Positions 16,666 to 25,421 of a DNA stretch of 64,000 bases are shown in pieces. The notes under the pieces are model-generated. The model had not been told where the DNA came from, did not search any database, and saw nothing but the letters and a program-made list of their open reading frames with translations. Location: positions 7,998,001-8,062,000 of the forward strand of contig NZ_CP109499.1 of NCBI RefSeq assembly GCF_036231965.1, given 5' to 3'. The DNA is from Streptomyces sp. NBC_01428 (GTDB lineage Bacteria; Actinomycetota; Actinomycetes; Streptomycetales; Streptomycetaceae). A program made the translations under genes and the position numbers. The stretch's first letter is position 1; each line of letters starts with the position of its first letter.

Positions 16666-17565
16666 ATGAACCCCGGCACCCGCACCATCACCGTGGGGAT
16701 CGACGGATCGCGAGCCAGTCTGGACGCGGCCGACTGGGCGGCCCGCGAAGCCGGACGCCGCCGGCTCCCGCTGCGCCTGCTGCACGCGAGTCCACGGCCG
16801 CACGTGCCCGTGCGCGTCCCGGACGTCGACGTGCCGGCCGGCCGGACGAGGTCCCCGCTCGACCGCGCGGCCATCCAGCTCTCCTACGCCCACCCGGCGT
16901 TGGACATCGTCGCGCGGGGCGCCGAGAGGGCGGCCGTCCCCGCGCTCATCGAGGCGGCCGCCGTGTCGCAGACGCTCGTGCTCGGCTCCCGCGGCCACAC
17001 CGACCACACGGGCGCCGCCGGCTTCCCGGCCGGCTCCGTCGCCCTGGCCGTCGCCGCGGGCGCCGAACGCCCGGTGGTCCTCGTGCCCGCGGGTGAACTC
17101 CCCGGGGACGAACGGGTTCCCGTCCCCGCGGGTGCCTCCCCGAGCGCCGCGGCCTACCGTCCCGTGGTCCTCGGCCTCGGCCTGGAGCGCCCCGCCGACC
17201 AGTTGATCGGCCACGCCTTCGACACCGCGGCCGTCCGCGGGGCTCCCCTGCACGTGGTGCACGCCTGGACGCCGCTCACGCGGGACGACGCCACGAGCGC
17301 CGGTCCGCCCGGTGACGCGCCCGACGAGGAGGACGCCCGGCGGCACACCCTGGCCGGCGTCCTGCGGCCGTGGCGCCGCCGGTTCCCGGACACGCCGGTC
17401 GCGGAGCAGGTCGTCCACGGACGCCCCGGCCACCACCTCCTGAGCGCCTGCGCCGGGGCCGGGCTGCTGGTGGTCGGCCACCGCGCGGGCAAGCGCCTGG
17501 GCCACGCCGTACAGACCCTGATCCACCACGTCACCTGCCCGGTCGTGATCGTTCCGCACGCCTGA
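16666..17565 (+). CDS. tandem-domain universal stress protein
   Basis: Two UspA domains in 299 aa. Domain 1 starts TITVGIDGSRASLDAADWA (about residues 8-26) and contains LVLGSRGHTDHTGAAGF leading to GSVA, the ATP-loop region, although its spacing is not the canonical G-2x-G-9x-G. Domain 2 (about 165-299) ends with LLVVGHRAGKRLGHAVQTLI and VTCPVVIVPHA and lacks the full ATP-binding glycine motif. The ATG at 16666 follows an AGAGGCAGC ribosome site; an upstream in-frame start lacks conserved residues. Known members respond to hypoxia, stasis or oxidative stress; here the neighbour is an Rv1733c-like protein. Confidence 0.9.
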   Translation: MNPGTRTITVGIDGSRASLDAADWAAREAGRRRLPLRLLHASPRPHVPVRVPDVDVPAGRTRSPLDRAAIQLSYAHPALDIVARGAERAAVPALIEAAAVSQTLVLGSRGHTDHTGAAGFPAGSVALAVAAGAERPVVLVPAGELPGDERVPVPAGASPSAAAYRPVVLGLGLERPADQLIGHAFDTAAVRGAPLHVVHAWTPLTRDDATSAGPPGDAPDEEDARRHTLAGVLRPWRRRFPDTPVAEQVVHGRPGHHLLSACAGAGLLVVGHRAGKRLGHAVQTLIHHVTCPVVIVPHA

Positions 17566-17793
17566 AGCCCTCGCCGGCGCCCGCTCGGGACGTGAGCGGG
17601 CCCGCCGCCCCTCCTCGCGGCGCGTCCCGGCGGCGTGCTGATCATTGCGGCCGTATGAACTCTCCCGGCGGCCGGGAATAGCCGCGCCGCGATCATCCTT
17701 GCTGCTGAAGCCGACTCCGGTGGCCCGTACACCCACACCGGGTGAGCGGACCGCGGCGACCGGTGACGACAGCGAGGGAGAGTGAGGGAGCAG

Positions 17794-18714
17794 ATGCCCA
17801 AGGCGTACGTCTTCACCCGCTACGGGGGCCCGGAGGCCGAGGCCCTGGTGGAGCGGGACCGGCCGAGCCCCGGACCCGGCGAGGTCCTCGTCGCGGTGCG
17901 CGCCGCCGGCGTGAACCCCGTCGACTGGAAGCAGCGCACCGGTCACCGCCGCCCCGGCGGCGAGCCGCGCCCGCTGCCCGCCGTCTTCGGCAACGAGGCC
18001 GCGGGAGTCGTCGTGGAGACCGGCGCCGGCGTGACCGGGTTCGCCGTCGGGGACGAGGTCTTCGGCAACCCGGTGGACGGCGGATACGCCGAGTACGCCC
18101 TGCTGCCCGTCGCCGTCACCGCCCGCAAGCCCGCCGGCCTGTCGTTCACGGACGCGGCGGCGCTGCCCGTCGCGGCGGCGACCGCGTACGACGGCATCCG
18201 TCAGCTCGGCCTTCCCGAGGGCGCCACCCTGCTGATCACCGGAGCGGGCGGTGGAGTGGGGGTGGCCGCTGTGCAGATCGCGCGGGACGCGGGGCTGCGT
18301 GTCGTCGGGGTCGCGAGCGCGGGCAAGAAGGACTTCGTCGAGTCGCTCGGCGCGGCGCACGTCCCGTCGGGGCCCGGCCTCGCGGAGCGGCTGCGCGCCG
18401 CGGAGCCGGACGGCGTGGACGGCGTGTTCGACCTCGTCGGGGGAGAGACGCTGGAAGAGGCGGCGTCCGTGCTGGACGACGTCACGAAACTGATCACCGG
18501 CGCCGACCGGGAGACGGTCGCGAAGTTGGGCGGCACCGGAGTCGAACGGGCGCGTACGGCGGCCGTGCTCGACGAGGTGGGCCGGCTCGCCGCCGACGGC
18601 ACGTTGCGGCCCTTCGTCACCCGGACGTTCCCGCTCGACCGCGCCGGCGAGGCACTGCGCGCCGTCGAGGACGGGCACGCCCGCGGCAAGATCGTGATCG
18701 AGGTGGCCGCGTGA
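17794..18714 (+). CDS. quinone oxidoreductase-type NADP-dependent zinc-less dehydrogenase
   Basis: Medium-chain dehydrogenase/reductase of the quinone-oxidoreductase type, 306 aa. The N-terminal GroES-like domain shows AGVNPVDWKQRTG and FGNEAAGVV, without the cysteine/histidine zinc ligands of alcohol dehydrogenases. The Rossmann domain starts LLITGAGGGVGVAAVQIA (about 148-165). It probably reduces quinones or enals with NADPH. The ATG at 17794 gives the conserved MPKAYVFTRYGGPE start, although its GAGGGAG site is only three bases away; GTG at 17782 is the alternative. Its stop overlaps the start of the acetyltransferase gene (GTGA). Confidence 0.9.
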   Translation: MPKAYVFTRYGGPEAEALVERDRPSPGPGEVLVAVRAAGVNPVDWKQRTGHRRPGGEPRPLPAVFGNEAAGVVVETGAGVTGFAVGDEVFGNPVDGGYAEYALLPVAVTARKPAGLSFTDAAALPVAAATAYDGIRQLGLPEGATLLITGAGGGVGVAAVQIARDAGLRVVGVASAGKKDFVESLGAAHVPSGPGLAERLRAAEPDGVDGVFDLVGGETLEEAASVLDDVTKLITGADRETVAKLGGTGVERARTAAVLDEVGRLAADGTLRPFVTRTFPLDRAGEALRAVEDGHARGKIVIEVAA

Positions 18715-19424
18715 GCACGCACCCCCTCGACAACCCGGCGCTCGGCTCCCTCACCGGCCCGCACGCCCACTTCGCCGAACGGCGCGGCCGCGTCCTGCGG
18801 TACCCGGTGGACGTGTCGCCCTGGCTGGCCCTCCCGGACGAACCCGATGCCGACGACTGGGCGGACCTGGCGGCCCTGGTGGGCCCGGGAGGTGAGGCCC
18901 CCCTCGCCGGTTACGTCGGAGCGACGCCGGAGGGCTGGGAGGTGACGTTCAGCATCGAGGGCGTCCAGCTCGTCGACGACGGGCTCGCGGCGGCGCCGGA
19001 CCCCGAGGCGGTGCTCCTCGGCCCCGCCGACGTCCCCGAGATGCTCGACCTGGTGGAGCGCACCCGGCCCGGCCCGTTCCTGCCCCGCACCGTCGAACTC
19101 GGCACCTACCTCGGCATTCGCCACGAGGGTGCCCTGGTCGCGATGGCGGGGGAGCGGCTGCATCCGCCGGGCTGGACCGAGATCAGCGCGGTCTGCACCG
19201 ACCCCGCCCACCGGGGCAGGGGTCTGGCGGGGCGGCTGATCCTGGCCGTCGCGCACGGCATCCGCGAGCGCGGCGAGACGCCCTTCCTGCACACCGGCGC
19301 GGGCAACACCAACGCCATCCGGCTCTACGAGTCCCTGGGCTTCCGGCTCCGCCGTCCGACCCGGTTCCTGGCCGCACGCGTGCCCGAGCACCTGGACGAC
19401 GGGCGGACCGTGGGCGTGGGGTGA
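18711..19424 (+). CDS. GNAT-family N-acetyltransferase
   Basis: Acetyl-CoA-dependent transferase of 237 aa. The C-terminal GNAT domain (about residues 95-220) shows motif A as VCTDPAHRGRGLAGRLILAV and motif B as NAIRLYESLGF. The N-terminal about 90 residues, rich in WLALPDEPDADDW, form a separate smaller domain found in related actinomycete proteins. The GTG start is coupled to the end of the oxidoreductase gene by a four-base overlap, so the pair is one operon. Substrate unknown. The 3' end faces the MarR gene. Confidence 0.88.
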   Translation: MSTHPLDNPALGSLTGPHAHFAERRGRVLRYPVDVSPWLALPDEPDADDWADLAALVGPGGEAPLAGYVGATPEGWEVTFSIEGVQLVDDGLAAAPDPEAVLLGPADVPEMLDLVERTRPGPFLPRTVELGTYLGIRHEGALVAMAGERLHPPGWTEISAVCTDPAHRGRGLAGRLILAVAHGIRERGETPFLHTGAGNTNAIRLYESLGFRLRRPTRFLAARVPEHLDDGRTVGVG

Positions 19425-19465
19425 CCCTCGGCCTTTGAACCAGGACCGGCCGCGCGGCCGTCGGC

Positions 19466-20026
19466 TCAGCGGCCGGGCGGCCCGCCGGCCGGTCCGCCCG
19501 GTGCGGCCAGGTCCGTGCCCGTGGCGTTGTAACGCAGCAGATAGGCGGCGAAGCGGGCGAGGTCCTCCTCGGGCCAGCCCGTCAGCCGCTCCCGGAACGC
19601 GACCCGGCGGCTGCGGGTGACCTGCGCGAGGATCTCGGTGCCCGTGCCGGTCAGATGCAGCACCTGGACACGGTGGTCCTCGGGGTCCGTGCGCCGCTCG
19701 ATGAGCCCGGCCCGCTCCAGCGCCGCCACCTGCCGGCTCACCGTCGACTTGTCGAGCGCGTAGTGCGCGGCGAGGTCGGTGGCCCGGCAGCCGCCGACCT
19801 CCTCCAGATGCCCGAGCAGGGTGTACGAGACCAGGGACAGCTCGGGGTGCATGCGGCCCGCCGAGGCGCGGGCCCGCCGGGCGAACACGGTCATCTCGCG
19901 CTGGATGGTCTCGACCGCCGCGTCGGCCGTCGTGCCGCCCGCCGCCGGGCCGTCCTGTGCCCCGCCGTCCGTCGTGGACGGCGTCCCGGTGGTGACAACG
20001 CTCTCATCGGAGGCTTCGGATGCCAT
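19466..20026 (-). CDS. MarR-family transcriptional regulator
   Basis: MarR-type winged-helix regulator, 186 aa from the ATG at 20024-20026, which has a GGGAGGTCC ribosome site. The core domain runs from about residue 45 to 160. LVSYTLLGHLEEVGGCRATDLA leads into ALDKSTVSRQVAALERAGLI (recognition helix) and a wing with DPEDHRVQVLHLT. The first 40 residues are a low-complexity acidic/Thr-Gly tail. It is divergent from an exporter-like membrane protein gene with a clean GTTGTA-TAG-TACAAC inverted repeat between, the usual layout in which a MarR protein represses itself and a drug or lipid exporter. Confidence 0.92.
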   Translation of the reverse strand: MASEASDESVVTTGTPSTTDGGAQDGPAAGGTTADAAVETIQREMTVFARRARASAGRMHPELSLVSYTLLGHLEEVGGCRATDLAAHYALDKSTVSRQVAALERAGLIERRTDPEDHRVQVLHLTGTGTEILAQVTRSRRVAFRERLTGWPEEDLARFAAYLLRYNATGTDLAAPGGPAGGPPGR

Positions 20027-20051
20027 CGCGGGACCTCCCTTCCCAGTCCTG

Positions 20052-20066
20052 GTTGTATAGTACAAC
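20052..20066. promoter_or_regulatory. probable MarR operator
   Basis: GTTGTA-TAG-TACAAC, a perfect six-base inverted repeat with three-base spacer, in the divergent promoter region of the MarR gene and the membrane protein gene. A further half-site AGTTGTATA follows at 20076-20084, just before the start of the membrane protein gene. AT-rich against its surroundings. Confidence 0.7.
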
Positions 20067-20104
20067 TGGATAGAGAGTTGTATATGCCAACCAAAGGAGT
20101 GCGC

Positions 20105-21196
20105 GTGCTCACCGAACTGCGCTCACCGGCCCTGCGCCATGTGCTCACGCACCTGGTCACCCCGTTGCTGATGTGTCTCGGCATGGGGCTGGCCTACATG
20201 GGTGCGTTCGTGACGCCGGAGCCCCACCACCTTCCCGTCGCCGTGGTCGGCAGCGGGCCCGAGACCAAGGCCTTCGCGCAGACGGTCAAGGACCGGGCCG
20301 GCGACAAGCTCGACGTCCGCACCGTCACCGACCGCGACCGGGCCGTGGACCTCCTCAGGTCCCGTGACATCACGGGCGCGTACGTGCCGAGCGCCAAGGC
20401 GCCCGAACTGGTCGTCGCCACGGCCGCCTCCGACATGGGTGCCACCGCCGTCGAGCAGGTCTTCACGCCGGTCGCCGCGCAGCAGGGGCTGCCCCTGAAG
20501 GTCACCGACGTCGCCGCACCCGTCGACGACGACCCCACCGGGCAGGGCCTGTTCTTCCTGCTGATCGCGCTCAGCATCGGCTCCTACGCCTCCGTCGCCG
20601 CGCTCGGCGCCGCGGGCACCGGACTGGCCCTGCGCGTACGGGTGTTGCTCGCCGTCGGGGTCTCCGCCGTGGTGAGCGGCATCGGCGCGGCGCTCGCCGG
20701 TCCGGTCTTCCACCTCGCGCACCACGACCTCACCGCCGTCTGGGCGATGAGCTGGCTCTACTCCGCCGGCATCCTCTTCGTCGGCGTCGGACTCCACACC
20801 TTCCTCAAGCGGTGGACCACGCTCGCGATGATGGTGCTGTTCGTGATGCTCAACTTCACCAGCTCCGGCGGCCTGTTCCGGCCGGAGCTCCAGAACGGCT
20901 TCTTCGGCACCCTGCATTCCTTCTGGAACGGCGCCGGCTTCGTCGAGGGCGTGCGCAGTCTCCTCTACTTCGACGGCGACGGGCTCTCCGGCAACGTGGG
21001 GACGCTCGTGGGCTGGCTGTCGGCCGGCCTGGTGGTGACAGCCGTCGCCGGTGTCGTCGAGCGGTCGCGCGGCCGGCATGCCGCACAGGGCCCCGTCGTA
21101 CCGGAGCGGACGCAGCGGCCGGAGCCGTCGGCGCCCCGCACGGCGGACAGCCAGGAGGAGGAGTTGGAGGAGCTGGAGGAGTCGGTCGGCGTCTGA
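20105..21196 (+). CDS. YhgE/Pip-like or ABC-2-type exporter membrane protein
   Basis: Membrane protein of 363 aa with the topology of the ABC-2/YhgE-Pip group. One helix near the N-terminus (about residues 15-38) is followed by an extracytoplasmic domain of about 130 residues (SGPETKAFAQTVKDRAG, then DRDRAVDLLRSRDITGAYVP), then five helices from FFLLIALSIGSYASVAAL onward, and an acidic tail rich in Glu. The GTG at 20105 is chosen for its AAAGGAG site five bases away; an in-frame ATG at 20084 overlaps the operator half-site. No ATPase gene is adjacent. Probably exports lipids or drugs under control of the divergent MarR protein; substrate unknown. Confidence 0.75.
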   Translation: MLTELRSPALRHVLTHLVTPLLMCLGMGLAYMGAFVTPEPHHLPVAVVGSGPETKAFAQTVKDRAGDKLDVRTVTDRDRAVDLLRSRDITGAYVPSAKAPELVVATAASDMGATAVEQVFTPVAAQQGLPLKVTDVAAPVDDDPTGQGLFFLLIALSIGSYASVAALGAAGTGLALRVRVLLAVGVSAVVSGIGAALAGPVFHLAHHDLTAVWAMSWLYSAGILFVGVGLHTFLKRWTTLAMMVLFVMLNFTSSGGLFRPELQNGFFGTLHSFWNGAGFVEGVRSLLYFDGDGLSGNVGTLVGWLSAGLVVTAVAGVVERSRGRHAAQGPVVPERTQRPEPSAPRTADSQEEELEELEESVGV

Positions 21197-21387
21197 TCGT
21201 TCGCGTGCCGATCGCTCCTGTAAGGTGGCCGTCCCGGCCGCGGACCGTCGCCGCCGGACGAGTTGCCGAGGAGGTGAGACCCATTACCGCTGTGTCAGGT
21301 CGGGTGCTCTCCTCCGTGAGCGACCGGGTCACCGTCTCCAGGTGACCGCGAGAGCGCCCTTCGGTTCGTCGAAAGGCCCTCGGCTTC

Positions 21388-22197
21388 ATGCCTCTGTCTC
21401 CTGATGGTCCCGGTTCCGCGCCCTCGTCCCACGCCACGGACTCCGTGGTCGCCGCTCTCCGCTCCGCCGGCTGTGTCTTCGCCGAGGACGAGGCGGAGCT
21501 GATTCTCACCACCGCCCGTACACCGGCCGAGGCCGTCGCGATGGTGGACCGCCGCGTTGCCGGACTTCCCCTCGAACACGTCCTCGGCTGGGCGGAGTTC
21601 CGCGGCCTGCGCATCACGCTCGAACCCGGTGTCTTCGTACCCCGCCGCCGCACCGAGTTCCTCGTCGAGCAGGCGGTGGCGCTCGCGCCCGGCGCCTCGG
21701 TCGTGGTGGACCTGTGCTGCGGTTCGGGTGCGGTCGGCGCCGCGCTGGCCGCGTCCCTCGACGAGCTCGAACTGCACGCCTCCGACATCGATCCGGCCGC
21801 CGTCCACTGCGCCCGCCGCAATGTCGCGCCGTTCGCCGGCCGGGTGCACGAGGGCGACCTGTTCTCGGCCCTGCCCGACACCCTGCGCGGGCGCGTCGAC
21901 GTCCTGGCCGCCAACGTGCCGTACGTGCCCACCGACGAGGTGGGGCTGCTCCCGGCGGAGGCCCGGGACCACGAACCCCTGGTCGCGCTCGACGGAGGAG
22001 CGGACGGACTCGACCTCGTGCGCCGCGTCGCCGAGGGCGCGCCGCGCTGGCTCGCCCCTGGCGGGTGTCTCCTGGTCGAGACGAGTGAACGCCAGGCCGC
22101 CACCGCCGTGGAGGCCTTCGCCCGCGCCGGCCTGATCGCCCGGCTCGCCGTGTCGGAGGAGGGCTGGGCCCACGTCGTGATCGGTGTGAAGCCCTGA
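21388..22197 (+). CDS. PrmC/HemK-like protein N5-glutamine methyltransferase
   Basis: Class I methyltransferase of 269 aa related to PrmC, which methylates the glutamine of peptide-release-factor GGQ motifs. The N-terminal helical part (VVAALRSAGCVFAEDEAELI) and the HVLGWAEFRGLRI and VFVPRRRTEFLVEQA blocks match the family, as does SAM motif I VVDLCCGSGAVGAAL. The catalytic NPPY reads NVPY in VLAANVPYVPT, a recurrent variant in a second actinomycete HemK-like group, so this is likely a paralogue rather than the housekeeping prmC, which normally lies beside prfA. The true target is uncertain. Confidence 0.88.
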   Translation: MPLSPDGPGSAPSSHATDSVVAALRSAGCVFAEDEAELILTTARTPAEAVAMVDRRVAGLPLEHVLGWAEFRGLRITLEPGVFVPRRRTEFLVEQAVALAPGASVVVDLCCGSGAVGAALAASLDELELHASDIDPAAVHCARRNVAPFAGRVHEGDLFSALPDTLRGRVDVLAANVPYVPTDEVGLLPAEARDHEPLVALDGGADGLDLVRRVAEGAPRWLAPGGCLLVETSERQAATAVEAFARAGLIARLAVSEEGWAHVVIGVKP

Positions 22198-22328
22198 CGG
22201 TCGAGCCTGAAGCCCTGACCGTCGGGGGAGCGGCGCGCGACATGCCGCGTTCGGACCCTGATCGGCCGTTCGGGCCGCCTCACGCGCCACACTCCCTCTG
22301 ACCGTGGAGGCCAGAGGGAGGACCGGAC

Positions 22329-23132
22329 ATGAGCAGTGCCCCCGAGCGGTTCGACGCATGGGAGATCGAGGAGTCCGGGCCGGCCGACGCGCCCACCCGG
22401 GTGCTGCTGCTGGCCGGCGCGCTGTGCAGCGCCGCGTTCTACGACGACCTCATGGCCGCGCCTCCGCTCGCCTCCGCGCCGGTGCGGCTGCTGGCGGCGA
22501 CCCTCCCCGGCCACGCGGGCACCACCCCGCCTGCGGACCTCTCGATGGAGAACTACGCGGCGCTGGCGGGCACCCTGGCCGCCGAGCGTGGCTGCGACGT
22601 CGTCGTCGGCCACAGCCTCGGTGCCAACATCGCCCTGGAGATGGCGGCCGGCGGGCACTTCGCCGGCCCCGTCGTCCTGCTGTCCCCGGCCTTCTCGGCG
22701 TCCGACGAGGACAAGGCGCTGGCGATCGCCGACACCCTCGGACGGGTTCCCGGCGTCGGTGCGCTGACCTGGTCGGGGCTCCTGAAACTGACGCCCCGTG
22801 CGATGGCCGGCCATCTGCCGGAGGAGCGCCGTGAGGCGCTCACCGCCGAGTTCGAGAGGAACGATCCCACCTTCTGCCGCAAGGCGGTCCGGCACTACTT
22901 CGCGTATCTCGACCGGCACGGCTCCCTCGTCGACCGGCTCCGTGACTCCGGGGTGCCCGCCTGGGTCGTGCGCGGCGACCACGACGACGTGGACCTCGCG
23001 CCGGCGGAGCGGGCCGGGCTCGAAGCCAGTCCCGCGGTGTCGCTCGTCGACGTCCCCGACGCCGGCCACCTGGTGATGATCGACCGGCCCGAGGTGGTCG
23101 CGGACCTCGTGGCCCGGGTCGCCCTGGGCTGA
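22329..23132 (+). CDS. alpha/beta-fold hydrolase
   Basis: Alpha/beta hydrolase, 267 aa. The oxyanion region is LLLAGALCSAAFYDD, the nucleophile elbow GHSLG (Ser 96), the acid probably in VVRGDHDDVDL, and the catalytic His in PDAGHLVMIDRP near the C-terminus. A helical cap lies between about 120 and 195. Cytoplasmic, no signal peptide. The ATG follows a GGAGGACC site. It lies 137 bases before the dienoyl-CoA reductase gene, but a palindromic operator sits between, so co-transcription is doubtful. Substrate unknown. Confidence 0.9.
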   Translation: MSSAPERFDAWEIEESGPADAPTRVLLLAGALCSAAFYDDLMAAPPLASAPVRLLAATLPGHAGTTPPADLSMENYAALAGTLAAERGCDVVVGHSLGANIALEMAAGGHFAGPVVLLSPAFSASDEDKALAIADTLGRVPGVGALTWSGLLKLTPRAMAGHLPEERREALTAEFERNDPTFCRKAVRHYFAYLDRHGSLVDRLRDSGVPAWVVRGDHDDVDLAPAERAGLEASPAVSLVDVPDAGHLVMIDRPEVVADLVARVALG

Positions 23133-23194
23133 ACGAACCGCCCGAAGCGCTCCCCGGCCAGGTCCCGACCGTCCGGCGGCCGAGTGACCCTCCT

Positions 23195-23218
23195 CATTGT
23201 GCAACTAGTTGCACAATG
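23195..23218. promoter_or_regulatory. 24-bp perfect palindrome upstream of fadH
   Basis: Perfect 24-base palindrome with half-site CATTGTGCAACT, 50 bases before the fadH start. Its centre TGCAACTAGTTGCA also satisfies TnnAACnnGTTnnA, the pattern recalled for KstR. The longer symmetry would equally suit a MarR- or TetR-type repressor. No regulator gene adjoins it. Confidence 0.75.
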
Positions 23219-23268
23219 CGTGTCGCGTCGTCTACAACAGACGTACGACACCGCCCACGGAGGGGCCC

Positions 23269-25284
23269 ATGAGCCGTTACCCGCACCTGCTGAACCCGCT
23301 CGACCTGGGCTTCACCACCCTGCCCAACCGCGTGCTCATGGGCTCCATGCATGTGGGCCTGGAGGAGGCCGAGCGCGGCTTCGAACGCATGGCGGAGTTC
23401 TACGCCGCCCGCGCGCGCGGAGGTGTCGGCCTGATCGTCACCGGCGGCATCGCCCCGAACGACGCGGGCCGGCCGTACGAGGGCGGCGCCAAGCTGACCA
23501 CCGAGGCCGAGGCGGAGCAGCACGCCGGGATCACCGCCGCGGTGCACCGCGAGGGCGGGAAGATCGCGATGCAGATCCTGCACTTCGGGCGCTACGCCTA
23601 CCACCAGGACCTGGTCGCCCCGAGCCCCCTCCAGGCCCCGATCAGCCCGTTCCCGCCGAACGAACTCAACGACGCGGACATCGAGCGGACCATCGACGAC
23701 TACGCGCGCGCCGCCCGCCTCGCCCGCCGCGCGGGCTACGACGGCGTCGAGATCATGGGCTCCGAGGGCTACCTCATCAACGAGTTCATCGCGCTGCAGA
23801 CCAACCGGCGCGAGGACCGCTGGGGCGGCTCGTACGAGAACCGGATGCGCTTCCCGGTCGAGATCGTCCGCCGCGTGCGCGAGGCCGTCGGCGACGACTT
23901 CATCATCATCTACCGTCTGTCGATGCTCGACCTTGTGCCCGGCGGTTCCACGCTCGACGAGGTCATCACCCTCGCCCGCGCCGTCGAGGCCGCCGGAGCG
24001 ACGATCATCAACACCGGCGTCGGCTGGCACGAGGCCCGCATCCCCACCATCGCGACCTCGGTGCCGCGCGGCGCGTACGCCTGGGTGACCAAGAAGGTCA
24101 TGGGTTCCGTCGGGATCCCCCTCGTCACCACCAACCGCATCAACACACCCGAGATCGCCGAGCAGTTGCTCGCCGACGGGCACGCCGACATGGTCTCGCT
24201 GGCCCGTCCGATGCTCGCGGACCCCGACTTCGTCGCCAAGGCCGAGGCGGGGCGCCCGGACGCCATCAACACCTGCATCGGGTGCAACCAGGCCTGCCTC
24301 GACCACACCTTCAGCGGCAAGATCACCTCCTGCCTGGTCAACCCGCGCGCCTGCCACGAGACGGAACTCGTCCTCGCGCCGACCCGGCTGCGCAAGCGCG
24401 TCGCCGTCGTCGGCGCCGGACCCGCCGGCCTCGCCTGCGCCGTCAGCGCCGCCGAACGCGGCCACGACGTCACCCTGTTCGACGCGGCGGCCGAGATCGG
24501 CGGTCAGCTCAACGTGGCCCGCAAGGTCCCCGGCAAGCAGGAGTTCGACGAGACGATCCGCTACTTCCGCACCCAGCTCGAACTGCACGGCGTGGACGTC
24601 CGGTTGAACACCCGGGCCACCGCCGACACCCTGGAGCCCTACGATGAGGTCGTCGTCGCCACCGGCGTCAGCCCGCGCACTCCCGAGATCCCGGGCGTCG
24701 ATCACCCGAGCGTCGTCGGCTACCTCGACGTGCTGCGCGACGACGTCCACGTCGGCGACCGCGTCGCGATCCTCGGCGCCGGCGGCATCGGTTTCGACGT
24801 CGCCGAATACCTCACCGACAGCGGCGACAAGGCGAGCGAGGACCCGGCGACGTACTTCCGCAGCTGGGGCGTCGACATGGACTACCGGGCGGCCGGCGGC
24901 CTCACCGCCCCCGAGCGGCCCGCCCCGCCGCGCACCGTCCACCTCCTCCAGCGCAAGGCCACCAAGGTCGGGGCGGGACTCGGCAAGACCACCGGCTGGA
25001 TCCACCGCACCGAACTGAAGCACCGGGGCGTCACCATGGTCCCGGGTGTCCGGTACGACCGGATCGACGACGCAGGACTGCACGTCACCGTCGACGGACA
25101 CAGCCAGGTCCTGGAGGTCGACACCATCGTGCTGTGCACCGGGCAGGACCCGCGCCGCGACCTCTACGAGGAGCTGCGCGCCACCGGCCGGGGCGTGCAC
25201 CTCATCGGTGGCGCCGACGTGGCCGCCGAACTGGACGCGAAGCGCGCCATCAAGCAGGGCACGGAACTGGCGGCGGCACTGTAG
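23269..25284 (+). CDS. fadH: NADPH-dependent 2,4-dienoyl-CoA reductase
   Basis: Flavo-iron-sulfur reductase of 671 aa that removes conjugated double bases during beta-oxidation of unsaturated acyl-CoAs. Residues 1 to about 330 are an Old-Yellow-Enzyme TIM barrel (RVLMGSMHVGLEE, GSYENRMRFPVEI). Cys 336, 339, 343 and 355 form the 4Fe-4S site. Residues about 370-671 bind FAD and NADPH (VAVVGAGPAGLACAVSAA; VAILGAGGIGFDVAEYL). The ATG at 23269 gives the conserved MSRYPHLLNPLDLGF start; the frame is open 20 codons further up, into the operator. Probably repressed through the palindrome at 23195. Related trimethylamine/steroid reductases are alternatives, but length and motifs fit FadH. Confidence 0.92.
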   Translation: MSRYPHLLNPLDLGFTTLPNRVLMGSMHVGLEEAERGFERMAEFYAARARGGVGLIVTGGIAPNDAGRPYEGGAKLTTEAEAEQHAGITAAVHREGGKIAMQILHFGRYAYHQDLVAPSPLQAPISPFPPNELNDADIERTIDDYARAARLARRAGYDGVEIMGSEGYLINEFIALQTNRREDRWGGSYENRMRFPVEIVRRVREAVGDDFIIIYRLSMLDLVPGGSTLDEVITLARAVEAAGATIINTGVGWHEARIPTIATSVPRGAYAWVTKKVMGSVGIPLVTTNRINTPEIAEQLLADGHADMVSLARPMLADPDFVAKAEAGRPDAINTCIGCNQACLDHTFSGKITSCLVNPRACHETELVLAPTRLRKRVAVVGAGPAGLACAVSAAERGHDVTLFDAAAEIGGQLNVARKVPGKQEFDETIRYFRTQLELHGVDVRLNTRATADTLEPYDEVVVATGVSPRTPEIPGVDHPSVVGYLDVLRDDVHVGDRVAILGAGGIGFDVAEYLTDSGDKASEDPATYFRSWGVDMDYRAAGGLTAPERPAPPRTVHLLQRKATKVGAGLGKTTGWIHRTELKHRGVTMVPGVRYDRIDDAGLHVTVDGHSQVLEVDTIVLCTGQDPRRDLYEELRATGRGVHLIGGADVAAELDAKRAIKQGTELAAAL

Positions 25285-25421
25285 TCGCCCTCGCGTTCCG
25301 GGGCTCTTCCAGCAGACGGGGTTCCGTTCGCGCCTCTTTCGTGGAGACGCACAACTGTTTTGGAGTGCCACGGGTCACACCAGGCAGGAGCAAACGCCTC
25401 CAAAGATCACAAGGGGGAAAT

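Noticed and set aside
21274..21345. A 24-codon leader-peptide-like ORF (VRPITAVSGRVLSS...) before the PrmC-like gene
   Set aside because: The GAGGAG site abuts its GTG with no spacing, there is no codon bias typical of attenuators and no terminator/antiterminator structure visible.
22185..22225. Short direct repeat GAAGCCCTGAC(G/C)GTCG at the end of the PrmC-like gene
   Set aside because: Only about 16 bases, two copies, no link to a mobile element or structure; probably a local slippage event.
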